From JAENVU01 sp963765075 (GTDB taxonomy: Bacteria > Actinomycetota > Acidimicrobiia > IMCC26256 > JAENVU01), in assembly GCA_963765075.1 (NCBI GenBank), contig CAVXVA010000008.1, positions 372,001-436,000 of the forward strand: 64,000 nt of DNA, written 5' to 3'. Position numbers and translations under genes: made by a program. This document shows, piece by piece, positions 7,970 through 15,937 of the stretch; position 1 is the stretch's first letter, and each line of letters begins with the position of its first letter. The notes beneath the pieces are model-generated. The model did not search any database, was not told the origin of the DNA, and was given only the letters and a program-made list of their open reading frames with translations.

Positions 7970-8610
7970 ACGACATCGTGATGGTCGGCTGTGGTGTCGG
8001 TTGGGGTCTGGTCGTGGCATCACCGCTCATCGCACGCACCCGCCGCGTGCAGGTGGTCGAGCGGTGGGCGCCGAGTTCGTCGAGGCCCGGGTTCCGCTGG
8101 CCGCGTGTGCGCGGGCCGGTCGGCCGGGTCATCGGCGGCATCGCGGCCAAGCGGCGCGCCCGCCGCGACGCGGGGGCGTTGCTCGCCGAGTTGCCATCGG
8201 TCATCGATCTCCTGATCGTGGCCGTCGGCGCCGGGTCCACGCCGCGTGGCGCACTCGAACTCGCGACGCGCTGGGGGCCGGAGCGAGTGAGTGTTCGACT
8301 GCGCGAGGTCACGGTCGTGACCGAACTCGGCGGGTCCTTCGTCGACGCATTGCGAGAACTGGGCCGCTCGACTCCACTCCTGGCGCCGATCGTCGACGCG
8401 CTGGTGGCGAGCGCCCATCTCGGTGCGCCGGCGGGATCGGCACTGGCTCGGGTCGGCGACGACACGCGTCAGGCACTGCGACGCCAGGCCGAGGCTCGCG
8501 CGCGCACGGTTCCGATCAAGCTCTTGTTCCCGCTGGTCTTCCTGGTCCTTCCCGCATTTGGGTTGTTGACCGTGGTGCCGGCGGTGCTCTCGGCGTTGTC
8601 CCGGCTCTGA
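7966..8610 (+). CDS. tadC: Tad pilus membrane platform protein TadC (GspF/T2SF domain)
   Basis: 214 residues from ATG 7966, which overlaps the tadB stop (ATGA). A membrane segment at the N-terminus (IVMVGCGVGWGLVVASPLIA) is followed by the T2SF motif LLAELPSVIDLLIVAVGAGS, TELGGSFVDALRELG, and a C-terminal helix pair (KLLFPLVFLVLPAFGLLTVV). It is shorter than TadB, as usual. It partners TadB in the assembly platform. Confidence 0.9.
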   Translation: MNDIVMVGCGVGWGLVVASPLIARTRRVQVVERWAPSSSRPGFRWPRVRGPVGRVIGGIAAKRRARRDAGALLAELPSVIDLLIVAVGAGSTPRGALELATRWGPERVSVRLREVTVVTELGGSFVDALRELGRSTPLLAPIVDALVASAHLGAPAGSALARVGDDTRQALRRQAEARARTVPIKLLFPLVFLVLPAFGLLTVVPAVLSALSRL

Positions 8611-8669
8611 CCGGGATGACCCCGCACTTCCCCCGTCACAACTCACGACTGTTCAAGGAGGAACATCCA

Positions 8670-8876
8670 ATGTTGCGTCGATTCTTCACAGCACTCACGT
8701 CGATGGCGACCAGCGTCCGGGACGCGGCCACTGAAGCCGGCCAGACCACTGCGGAGTACGCGCTGGTCATCCTGGGCGCAGCGGCGATCGGCACCCTGGT
8801 GATCACGTGGGCCACCAAGAGCCACACGATCGGCAAGCTGTTCGACACGGTCATCGGCAAGATCCTGCCCGGCTAA
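8670..8876 (+). CDS. flp: Flp/Fap-type pilin subunit
   Basis: 68 residues from ATG 8670 behind a strong AAGGAGGAA Shine-Dalgarno. It has the class IVb pilin layout: a short charged leader, then EAGQTTAEYALVILGAAAIG, where the glutamate-tyrosine pair marks the Flp motif, and one hydrophobic helix continuing into a short tail ending KILPG. It is the structural subunit polymerised by TadABC. The 59-bp gap before it and the strong ribosome site suggest it is translated more than its neighbours, as expected for a major pilin. No prepilin peptidase (TadV/CpaA) gene is in the window. Confidence 0.9.
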   Translation: MLRRFFTALTSMATSVRDAATEAGQTTAEYALVILGAAAIGTLVITWATKSHTIGKLFDTVIGKILPG

Positions 8877-9268
8877 TGCGTCGAGCTTCTCGACGAGTTC
8901 GATCGTCGGCCTGCCTCCGGGAACGGGGGCAGGCGACGGTTGAGTTCGCACTCATCCTGCCGCTCGCAGTGTTCCTACTGTTGGCGGTGCTCCAAACGGC
9001 ATTGGTCGTGCGTGATTACGTCGGAGTGGTCCACGCCGCTCGTGAGGCAGCACGAGCGGTCAGCGTCGATCCGGATCCCGGCGCGGCCCGAGCGGCGGCG
9101 CGGCGGGTGATGGCACACGCCACCGTGAACGTCGGCCCTCGTCCGTCCGTGGGCGGTTCCGTGCGCGTGGACGTCACGGTGGTCTCGCACACCGATCTGC
9201 CGCTCGTTGGCCCGTTGTTCCCGGATCCGGTCGTGCACGGGACCGCGGTGATGAGGACCGAGCGATGA
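8876..9268 (+). CDS. tadE: TadE-like minor pseudopilin
   Basis: 130 residues. The start ATG 8876 overlaps the pilin stop (TAATG). After a basic leader comes RERGQATVEFALILPLAVFL, the TadE signature, with the E of VEF at the +5-like position and one membrane helix, followed by an extracytoplasmic domain with YVGVVHAAREAARAVS. TadE proteins are minor pseudopilins needed for Tad pilus formation. The equivalent mycobacterial gene is recalled as Rv3655c. No cysteine pair is visible in the periplasmic part. Confidence 0.88.
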   Translation: MRRASRRVRSSACLRERGQATVEFALILPLAVFLLLAVLQTALVVRDYVGVVHAAREAARAVSVDPDPGAARAAARRVMAHATVNVGPRPSVGGSVRVDVTVVSHTDLPLVGPLFPDPVVHGTAVMRTER

Positions 9269-9621
9269 AGCGCTCCCAGCGGGGATCGGTCACCGTATTG
9301 AGCCTCGCGGTGGTGGTCGTGGCAATGGTCGTTGCGCTCGGAGTGGCCCATGCCGGTCATGCCGCCGGCGACGCCGCCCGCGCCGACACTGCGGCCGACG
9401 CGGCGGCACTGGCCGCCGCCGATGCCCTCGCTCGATCCGAAGGGTCGGCGGTGGCGCGGGTCTCGGCGGCCACCGTGGCCGCCGAGAACGATGCCATCCT
9501 CCGCCGCTGCGACTGTGTTGGTGACCATGCCGAAGTCGTGGTTCAAGTCGGGCACACGTTCGGCTCGGCGCGCGCGGAGGTGCTCCGGCGCTGCCAGTTC
9601 GCAGGTTCCGGCTGCGGGTGA
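9265..9621 (+). CDS. TadE/TadG-like helper with Rv3654c-like layout
   Basis: 118 residues. ATG 9265 overlaps the tadE stop (ATGA). The N-terminus KRSQRGSVTVLSLAVVVVAM is a TadG/Rv3654c-type anchor, followed by an alanine-rich helix, DAARADTAADAAALAAADAL, the hallmark of the putative Flp-helper family, and three cysteine positions near the C-terminus (CDC, RRCQF, SGCG). It is the last gene of the tad run (5209-9621), which is colinear with Rv3660c-Rv3654c. Its role is probably as a minor pilus component; the function is not proven. Confidence 0.8.
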   Translation: MKRSQRGSVTVLSLAVVVVAMVVALGVAHAGHAAGDAARADTAADAAALAAADALARSEGSAVARVSAATVAAENDAILRRCDCVGDHAEVVVQVGHTFGSARAEVLRRCQFAGSGCG

Positions 9622-9693
9622 TGGTCCACTCGGGCTGTGGCCCTCGCGCCCCGCTGACCCGATCGCCACCGACCTGCTTGCTACGGTCCCGGG

Positions 9694-10446
9694 ATGCGCC
9701 GTGTCGGAATCCTGGGTGTGGCGGTCGCCGCCGCGATCATCGGCGTCGGATGTTCCAGCGACGGCGCCGAGTTCACGAATCGGCTCGGCGACTGCGTGTT
9801 CGAACCTCGTGCCGTGTGTTTGAACCAGGACTTCACCGCGCTCAACCTGGATTCGACCGATCTGACCGGCGCCAACTTCTCGGGATCGAGTTTCCGAAAT
9901 GCCGAACTACGCGACGTGGTCTTTCGTGATGCCGATCTGTCCAACGTGGTCTTGTCCGGTGCCGACATGACTGGTGCCGATCTACGGGGCGCGAACCTGC
10001 AGGGGGCCGAGTTGTTCGCGGTGACGATGGATCGGGTGCGATGGGGTGGCGCGAATCGCACCGGCATCAAGTACTGCGAGACGTTGCTGCCCAACGGCGA
10101 TGTGTCGGGTTGTCCCTCGCTCGAAGTGACGGTGACCACCGTGCTGAAGGGACCGCCGGCGATCGTGACCTTCGCTCCGCACGCGCCGGCGCGTTGCATC
10201 GTCGATGCCATCGGCGAAGGCATCGAAGTGGATTGGAAACTCCGGAACTCGACCAGCGCGGTGTTCCTGGTGGACGACGACGAGGTGAGTACTGAGGTCG
10301 GTGCGGGTGGGGTCAAGCGGATTCCGTTTCCCTGTGACCACCGCACGCACACCGTGTCGATCGAAGCCACCGGCGATACGCCGCCCGATGCCTCCCGGAG
10401 CTTCAGGCTCAAGCTCGGCCCGACGGCACCACGCAAGGGGATCTAG
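9694..10446 (+). CDS. Pentapeptide-repeat lipoprotein
   Basis: 250 residues. A lipoprotein signal ends in the lipobox IIGVGC, so the mature chain starts at Cys20 on the outer face of the membrane. Residues about 50-112 carry pentapeptide repeats of the A(D/N)LXX type (LDSTDLTGANFSGSSFRNAE, LSNVVLSGADMTGADLRGAN), predicting one short right-handed quadrilateral beta-helix of 2-3 turns. The C-terminal half (CIVDAIGEGIEVDWKLRNS, ARCIV cysteine) looks like a small beta domain without a recognised family. It lies 72 bp after the tad genes and its last 4 bases overlap the convergent helicase gene. No function is assigned. Confidence 0.7.
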   Translation: MRRVGILGVAVAAAIIGVGCSSDGAEFTNRLGDCVFEPRAVCLNQDFTALNLDSTDLTGANFSGSSFRNAELRDVVFRDADLSNVVLSGADMTGADLRGANLQGAELFAVTMDRVRWGGANRTGIKYCETLLPNGDVSGCPSLEVTVTTVLKGPPAIVTFAPHAPARCIVDAIGEGIEVDWKLRNSTSAVFLVDDDEVSTEVGAGGVKRIPFPCDHRTHTVSIEATGDTPPDASRSFRLKLGPTAPRKGI

Positions 10447-12731
10447 CCGTCGCTGCCCGTTGGGGTCAGCAGGTCGAGGAGCGTGATGGCCGCGTCCTTG
10501 TCGAGGAATTCGTTCCAGTTCCCGCACTTGGGCGATTGCACACATGACGGACACCCCGCCGCGCACGGGCAGGCCCGCACGAGCGCGGCGGTCGCCCTCA
10601 CGTGTTCGACGACGTCGGCAAACGCGAGCGCGGCGATACCCGCTCCGCCGGGGTAGCCGTCGTAGATGAAGATCGTGGGCGTGTTCGTGGCCGGGTGGAT
10701 CGCCATCGACACTCCGCCGACATCCCAGCGGTCACAGATCGCGAACAGTGGGAGCATGCCGATGAGCGCGTGTTCGGCGGCGTGGACGGCACCGAGCACC
10801 TGCGGGGGCGCGACACCGGCGTGGAGAAGGCGATCGGGCGCGACCGTGTACCAGACGCCGAGAGTGGACAGGGTCCGCGGCGGGACGTCGAGGGGAACCG
10901 TCTCGACCACTTCGTTGGTGGACGCACGCTTGCGTTGGTACGCGACGACCTGATTCGTCACCGTGACGGAGCCGACGTGGACTCGACCCGCGCCGCACGG
11001 AGCGGTGTCATGGACCTCGGCGATGTCGATGTCGGTGTTCTCGCGAGCCTGGGTGTACGCATCCTGATCGTCGGCCGGTGTGAGGTGGGCCTCGCCCGCC
11101 TCCACGTCGAGTCGTTCGACCTGCCACTGGCGGCCCTGGTGGACATAGATCGCGCCGGGGTGGGCAACGCTGAAGATGCGGGCGCCGTCCACCGTTCCGA
11201 TCATCGGGCGACCGGCTTCGGTGCTGATCAGCGCGAACTCGCTGGTGGTGCCACTCCGGAGCCCGATCCCCGGGGCCGGCGGGCGCCGGGCCGCCCAGTA
11301 CATCTTCCCGGCGCGTGGTTTCAGCCGATCGGTCTGGACGAGTCGCCGTACGACGTCGTCGAGCCCGTCGCCGAACCACTGATCGTCGGTCGGTTCCAAC
11401 GGCAGCTCGTGAGCGGCACAGGCAACGTGGGGTTCGAGCACGTACGGATTCTGGGGGTTCACGACCGCCGCCTCGGCGGTGCGGGTGAACAGTTCCGTCG
11501 GGTGCGCGGCGTACCACTGGTCGAGCTGGTCATCGCCGGCGATCAGGACGGCCGCCGCCCGTTGGCCGGACCGCCCGGCCCGACCCGACTGCTGGCGGAG
11601 CGATGCCAAGGTTCCCGGGAAACCGTTCAGGATCACGGCGTCGAGTCCGCCGATGTCGATACCGAGTTCGAGTGCGTTCGTTGCCGCAATGCCGACGAGG
11701 TCGCCGCTCACCAGCCGCCGCTCCAGCTCTCGCCGCTCCTCGGGGAGGTACCCGCCTCGGTAGGCCGCGATGCGATCGGTCGAGTCGGGGGATCGCTCGG
11801 CCACCTTGCGTCGGGCATGGGTGGCCACGAGTTCGGCAGCTCGGCGGCTCCGCGCAAACGCCAGGGTCGGATGGCCGGCCGCGACGAACCGGCTCAGGAG
11901 TTCCGCCGATTCCACGTTCGCGGATCCGCGCGAGCCGGTCACCGCGTCGAGGAGCGGCCGCTGCCAGAGCGCGAAGCCCCGTTCGGCCTGAGGCGATCCG
12001 TCGTCGTCGATCAGCGTGACGGGCGCGCCGAGCATGGTGCTGGCGAGCCCATCGGGATTCCCGATGGTGGCGCTCGCGAAACAGAACGTCGGGTCCGATC
12101 CGTAGTGGGCGCACACGCGGCGCAGGCGACGCAGCAGGTTGGCCACGTGACTCCCGAAGATGCCGCGAGTCGCATGGACCTCGTCGATGACGACCAGGCG
12201 AAGCCGCATCAGGTAGGTCGACCACCGCTGGTGATACGGCAGGATGGCTTGGTGGAGCATCTCGGGGTTCGACAACACGACGGTGGCGTTCTTGCGGGCC
12301 CACGCCCGATCATCGGGCGGGGTGTCCCCGTCGTAGGTGACGGCGCGCAAGCCAGGGACGAGCCAACCACGGAGCGACCGGAGCTGATCGTGCGCGAGGG
12401 CCTTCGTCGGGAAGAGCAACAAGGCGGTGTCGGCGGCGCCGCGGACGGCAGTGTCGACGATGGGGAGTTGGTAGCAGAGTGATTTCCCTGACGCGGTTCC
12501 GGTGGCCACCACGATGTTGGTGCGCTCGGCGATCGCATCGATCGCGGCCGCTTGATGGGTGAACAGCTCGGTGATGCCGCGGCTCTCCATCCGCGCGCGG
12601 GTGTCGGGATGCAGCGCGGTGGTCAGCTGGCCGAAGCGTGCCTCGCGGGCGGGGAGGTTGGTCCGGAAGACCGCCCGTTCGAAGAACTCCGGGTCCCTGA
12701 CGATCTCGTCAAGAGTGTCGACCGCGTCCAT
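10443..12731 (-). CDS. DEAD/DEAH-box helicase with DUF1998 zinc-binding C-terminus (MrfA/Hrq1-like)
   Basis: 762 residues. The Walker A motif is VVATGTASGKSLCYQLP (about residues 74-90), motif II is VVIDEVHATRG, motif III FASATIG, followed by the HelC domain with GIAATNALELGIDIGGLD (motif V) and QQSGRAGRSGQRAAA (motif VI). The C-terminal DUF1998 region ends in CPCAAGCPSCVQSPKCGNWN, the four-cysteine metal site of MrfA-type helicases. MrfA in Bacillus acts in repair of mitomycin damage, and the family unwinds DNA 3'-5'. It lies just past the tad genes, on the opposite strand, as recalled for Rv3649. All ATPase motifs are intact. Confidence 0.9.
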   Translation of the reverse strand: MDAVDTLDEIVRDPEFFERAVFRTNLPAREARFGQLTTALHPDTRARMESRGITELFTHQAAAIDAIAERTNIVVATGTASGKSLCYQLPIVDTAVRGAADTALLLFPTKALAHDQLRSLRGWLVPGLRAVTYDGDTPPDDRAWARKNATVVLSNPEMLHQAILPYHQRWSTYLMRLRLVVIDEVHATRGIFGSHVANLLRRLRRVCAHYGSDPTFCFASATIGNPDGLASTMLGAPVTLIDDDGSPQAERGFALWQRPLLDAVTGSRGSANVESAELLSRFVAAGHPTLAFARSRRAAELVATHARRKVAERSPDSTDRIAAYRGGYLPEERRELERRLVSGDLVGIAATNALELGIDIGGLDAVILNGFPGTLASLRQQSGRAGRSGQRAAAVLIAGDDQLDQWYAAHPTELFTRTAEAAVVNPQNPYVLEPHVACAAHELPLEPTDDQWFGDGLDDVVRRLVQTDRLKPRAGKMYWAARRPPAPGIGLRSGTTSEFALISTEAGRPMIGTVDGARIFSVAHPGAIYVHQGRQWQVERLDVEAGEAHLTPADDQDAYTQARENTDIDIAEVHDTAPCGAGRVHVGSVTVTNQVVAYQRKRASTNEVVETVPLDVPPRTLSTLGVWYTVAPDRLLHAGVAPPQVLGAVHAAEHALIGMLPLFAICDRWDVGGVSMAIHPATNTPTIFIYDGYPGGAGIAALAFADVVEHVRATAALVRACPCAAGCPSCVQSPKCGNWNEFLDKDAAITLLDLLTPTGSDG

Positions 12732-12760
12732 ACGCCGAGCATGTCACGCGCCTGAGACGG

Positions 12761-13678
12761 TCAGTGATTCTGGAGGATGGCGTCGTCGGCGAAGTCTTGG
12801 AACAGGCCGGTCGCGTCGGCGGTCAGCGCCAACTGGGACCCGCGACCGCTCGCGACGGGGACGACCACGTTCTTGACTTGGAGCGGATCGACGGACAGGC
12901 CGAGTCGCCCGAGCGTGTAGAGGTCCTTCAGGCCAACTCCGTCGAGTTTCGCGTGCCGACCGAGATTGGCGAGGAGGGTCAACGTGTCGATCGGACCGGT
13001 GTTCTGCGCGCGGAACTGGGTGAGGGCTTGCAGGATCAGATAGCCCTGGTTCTGAGTCCGGGTCAGGTCGCTGTTCGCGAACTGGTGGCGGTTGCGGGCG
13101 TACGCGAGCGCTTGATGCCCGTCGAGCTTCTGGATGCCGGCGGGGAAGTCGGCACCGGAAAACGAGTCCTTCATCGGGAACGGAACGTTCACCGTGAGGC
13201 CGCCCATCTCGTCGACCATGCCGATGAAGCCGTCGAAGTCGGCGCCGACCACATACGGAATCGGGACGCCGACCGCCGCCGAGACGGTGTCGGCTTGGAG
13301 ACGCGGTCCGCCCTTCGCGTGCGCGGCGTTGACCCTGTCGAGTCCGTGACCCGGAATGTTCATCGTGGTGTCGCGTGGGATGTCGAGGATGGTCGCTTGA
13401 TGCGTGGTGGGGTTCACGCCGATCAGGTGGATGGCATCGCCCCGGGTGACCGTGTCGCCGGTGCGGCCGTCGTTGCCGATCGCGAGCAGGAACACCGGAC
13501 CACCCGGAGCGGGTGCGTAGTCGGCGTTGGCGGTCTTGGTGATGGTGAACCAACGAGACGCCGACGCGCCCGGAACGTCGACACCACCGAGCCAGAGCCC
13601 GACCAGGCCGGCGCAGCTCAGCACGGCGACGAGCGGGATCGCGATGAGCAGTGTGCGGACCGGGTGGCGGCGGATCAT
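12761..13678 (-). CDS. LytR-CpsA-Psr (LCP) family cell-wall glycopolymer ligase
   Basis: 305 residues from ATG 13678, which overlaps the upstream lipoprotein stop (ATGA). One N-terminal membrane helix (TLLIAIPLVAVLSCAGLVGL) is followed by the LCP domain: FLLAIGNDGRTGDTVTRGDA, the catalytic-site ILDIPRDTTMNIPGHGLDRV (conserved Arg-Asp pair), GGLTVNVPFPMKD and GHQALAYARNRHQ. LCP enzymes transfer glycopolymers such as teichoic acids or arabinogalactan from polyprenyl carriers to peptidoglycan outside the cell. It forms a two-gene operon with the lipoprotein 13675-14307. Confidence 0.9.
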   Translation of the reverse strand: MIRRHPVRTLLIAIPLVAVLSCAGLVGLWLGGVDVPGASASRWFTITKTANADYAPAPGGPVFLLAIGNDGRTGDTVTRGDAIHLIGVNPTTHQATILDIPRDTTMNIPGHGLDRVNAAHAKGGPRLQADTVSAAVGVPIPYVVGADFDGFIGMVDEMGGLTVNVPFPMKDSFSGADFPAGIQKLDGHQALAYARNRHQFANSDLTRTQNQGYLILQALTQFRAQNTGPIDTLTLLANLGRHAKLDGVGLKDLYTLGRLGLSVDPLQVKNVVVPVASGRGSQLALTADATGLFQDFADDAILQNH

Positions 13679-14307
13679 GGTGCGGTACTCCCACTCGTGG
13701 TGGTGGTGTCGGGTCCGAGGCCGGCGCCATCGCGGGTGACCGCCAGTTTGAAGCTGAGGAGGCGCCACACGCTGCCGTCGCGCGTGAACATCAGTTCGCC
13801 GGTGCGATGGATATTGATGGGTCCGAGTTTGTTGGTGGCTGACACCGTGAGGTCGACCGTCGCGCCGATGAGATCGATGGCGCCCGCCGGGTCGGCGAGT
13901 GCGACCAGGCTGACCGGTTCCAGCGTGGCGGTGACGGCGCCCGTCGCCTTCGGCACCGCAGCATCGGTCAAGGCGTCGTATTCGAGATCGGTGGCCGGGG
14001 GTGCGGTGTTGGCCGCGAAGAGCTTCGCGACGTCGACGGTGGTCCCGCGGAGTGGCGCGAGCGTCGCGTCGTGCACGTACGACTCAACACCCTCGAGGAC
14101 CGCATTCTTGTCGGCCTCGGGGAAGGGAACCTCGGCGCCGGCGCTCTTCACCACAACGAGGGCCGTCGCCGCGCGGACCTCGCTCACCTTGGGTGGGTCT
14201 TGCTTCCGGGGCGCGCTCGTCGGGGTGCTCGAACTCGAACAGGCGGCCAATGCGGCACACGCCACCGCGGCGACGGCATTGGCGATGGATGGTCGGGGGA
14301 AGCACAT
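13675..14307 (-). CDS. Lipoprotein of unknown function paired with LCP ligase
   Basis: 210 residues from ATG 14307. The signal sequence has the lipobox ALAAC, Cys22, then a Ser/Thr/Pro spacer (SSSSTPTSAPRKQ). The mature domain is a mixed alpha/beta sequence with VESYVHDATLAPLRGTTVDV and, near the end, HRTGELMFTRDGSVWRLLSF, a pattern seen in NTF2-like or conjugal-transfer-type soluble domains, but I cannot name the family. It overlaps the LCP gene by ATGA, so it probably works at the cell wall with it. Confidence 0.65.
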   Translation of the reverse strand: MCFPRPSIANAVAAVACAALAACSSSSTPTSAPRKQDPPKVSEVRAATALVVVKSAGAEVPFPEADKNAVLEGVESYVHDATLAPLRGTTVDVAKLFAANTAPPATDLEYDALTDAAVPKATGAVTATLEPVSLVALADPAGAIDLIGATVDLTVSATNKLGPINIHRTGELMFTRDGSVWRLLSFKLAVTRDGAGLGPDTTTTSGSTAP

Positions 14308-14502
14308 CAGCGGGTCAGGATGCCACAAGGTCGGTGCCTGACCGGAGCTGTGCGACGCGAGGTCGGCTGATCTCCCGCCCACCACCAGGGACGCCGCGGC
14401 CGCGGCAAGGGCCTTCGACCCTGGTGGGGTGCGGCGGGAGCCGCGATCGTGGTGGAGAGACGCCTACCGAGGCGCGTGCCCGGGAGGAGGATGGACGTGG
14501 GT

Positions 14503-15876
14503 ATGACGACCGAGCAACACGTCAGCGATGCCGACGCCTTCACGATGCAGCTGGAACGGGATCCGCTGCTCCGGTCGACCGTCGTTGCCGTTGCGCTTCT
14601 CGACCGCGCTCCGGATTGGGACATCCTGCGGGATCGGGTTGACCGTGCCACTCGGCTTTCCCCGACCTTCCGGGAGAAGTTGGTACGGGTCCCGTTCCAG
14701 CTCGCGCCGCCGCGCTGGGTGATCGACAAGGATTTCGATCTTTCCTGGCACCTTCGACGGGCCCGGGTTCAAACCGGTGGTGGCGTACCCGCGGTCTTGG
14801 CGTTTGCGCGGAACGCAGGGATGAGTGCGTTCGACGCGGAGCGACCGTTGTGGCAGATCACCGTGCTCGACGATCTCCCCGACGGCCGGGCCGCCCTGGT
14901 GATCAAGGTCCACCATGCCCTGACCGACGGCATCGGGGGTATCCAACTCGCGGCCCACGTCGTGGACTTCGAGCGCCGGCCGACTCCAAGTGGCCCGCTG
15001 CCGGAGCTACCGATTGGCCAGGATCGCGGCCCGCTCGATGCATTGATCGACGCGCTGACCTACAACGCCTTCCGGCTCGGCGGAGCCGCGCGCCAGGTCG
15101 TCGGGGCCATTCCGCGCACCGCCGTGCGCACGATTCGTCACCCGATCGAGACGATCAACGAGACCGCGACGACGGTCGCCTCCATCAGCCGGTTCGTCCG
15201 TCCGGTCACCTCGACGCGGTCCCCGTTGATGCGCGACCGACGACTCCGGTGGCGATACGACACCCTGGATGTTCCGCTCGAAGGTCTACGGAGCGCGGCG
15301 CACCGGCGGGGCGGGACGCTGAATGACGCGTTTCTCTCCGCGATCACCGGCGGGCTTCGCCATTATCACGAACACCATGACACCAACGTCGAGGTGTTGC
15401 GACTCACGATGCCGGTCAGCATCCGGGAGGACGACGACCCCGAGGGTGGCAACAAGGTGACCTTGGTGCGCTTCGAAGTTCCCATCGACATCGCGGACCC
15501 TACCGAGCGCATGCAACTGATCGGCGAGCGGTGTCGCTCGTTACGCCACGAACGCGCGATTCCCTTCTCCAACGCGATCGCGGCGGTGCTCAATCTGCTT
15601 CCGGTCGCGGTCACCGGCGGAATGCTCAAACACGTCGATTTTCTTGCGAGCAATGTGCCTGGCTTCCCCAACGATGTCTACGTCGGCGGTGCGCGGGTGG
15701 ACGCCTTCTACCCGTTCGGCCCCACCCTCGGCTCCGCGGTCAACATCACGCTGATGTCGTACGGAGCCGAGTGCAACATCGGTATCAACGCTGATGCCGG
15801 TGCGATTCCTGACCCCGAGGTACTCGTGGCGTCCCTTCGGCGCGGATTCGACGAGGTGCTCGGCGGTGCCGACTGA
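14503..15876 (+). CDS. WS/DGAT-type O-acyltransferase
   Basis: 457 residues from ATG 14503; ATG 14491 (four codons longer) is an alternative that lies directly on the GGAGGAGG Shine-Dalgarno. The catalytic HHxxxDG motif is HHALTDGIGG, His137-His138 to Asp142-Gly143. Other family marks are RPLWQITVLDDLPDGRAALV, RGGTLNDAFLSAITGGLR and SNVPGFPNDVYVGGARV. These enzymes make wax esters or triacylglycerols from acyl-CoA at the membrane. It is preceded by about 180 bp without a gene and is not overlapped by neighbours, so it is probably transcribed alone. Confidence 0.9.
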   Translation: MTTEQHVSDADAFTMQLERDPLLRSTVVAVALLDRAPDWDILRDRVDRATRLSPTFREKLVRVPFQLAPPRWVIDKDFDLSWHLRRARVQTGGGVPAVLAFARNAGMSAFDAERPLWQITVLDDLPDGRAALVIKVHHALTDGIGGIQLAAHVVDFERRPTPSGPLPELPIGQDRGPLDALIDALTYNAFRLGGAARQVVGAIPRTAVRTIRHPIETINETATTVASISRFVRPVTSTRSPLMRDRRLRWRYDTLDVPLEGLRSAAHRRGGTLNDAFLSAITGGLRHYHEHHDTNVEVLRLTMPVSIREDDDPEGGNKVTLVRFEVPIDIADPTERMQLIGERCRSLRHERAIPFSNAIAAVLNLLPVAVTGGMLKHVDFLASNVPGFPNDVYVGGARVDAFYPFGPTLGSAVNITLMSYGAECNIGINADAGAIPDPEVLVASLRRGFDEVLGGAD

Positions 15877-15937
15877 TGACCGATGACGGGCCTTCCGACC
15901 CTGGACCCACGCGGCCCGGGGACGTAATCCTGGGTCG

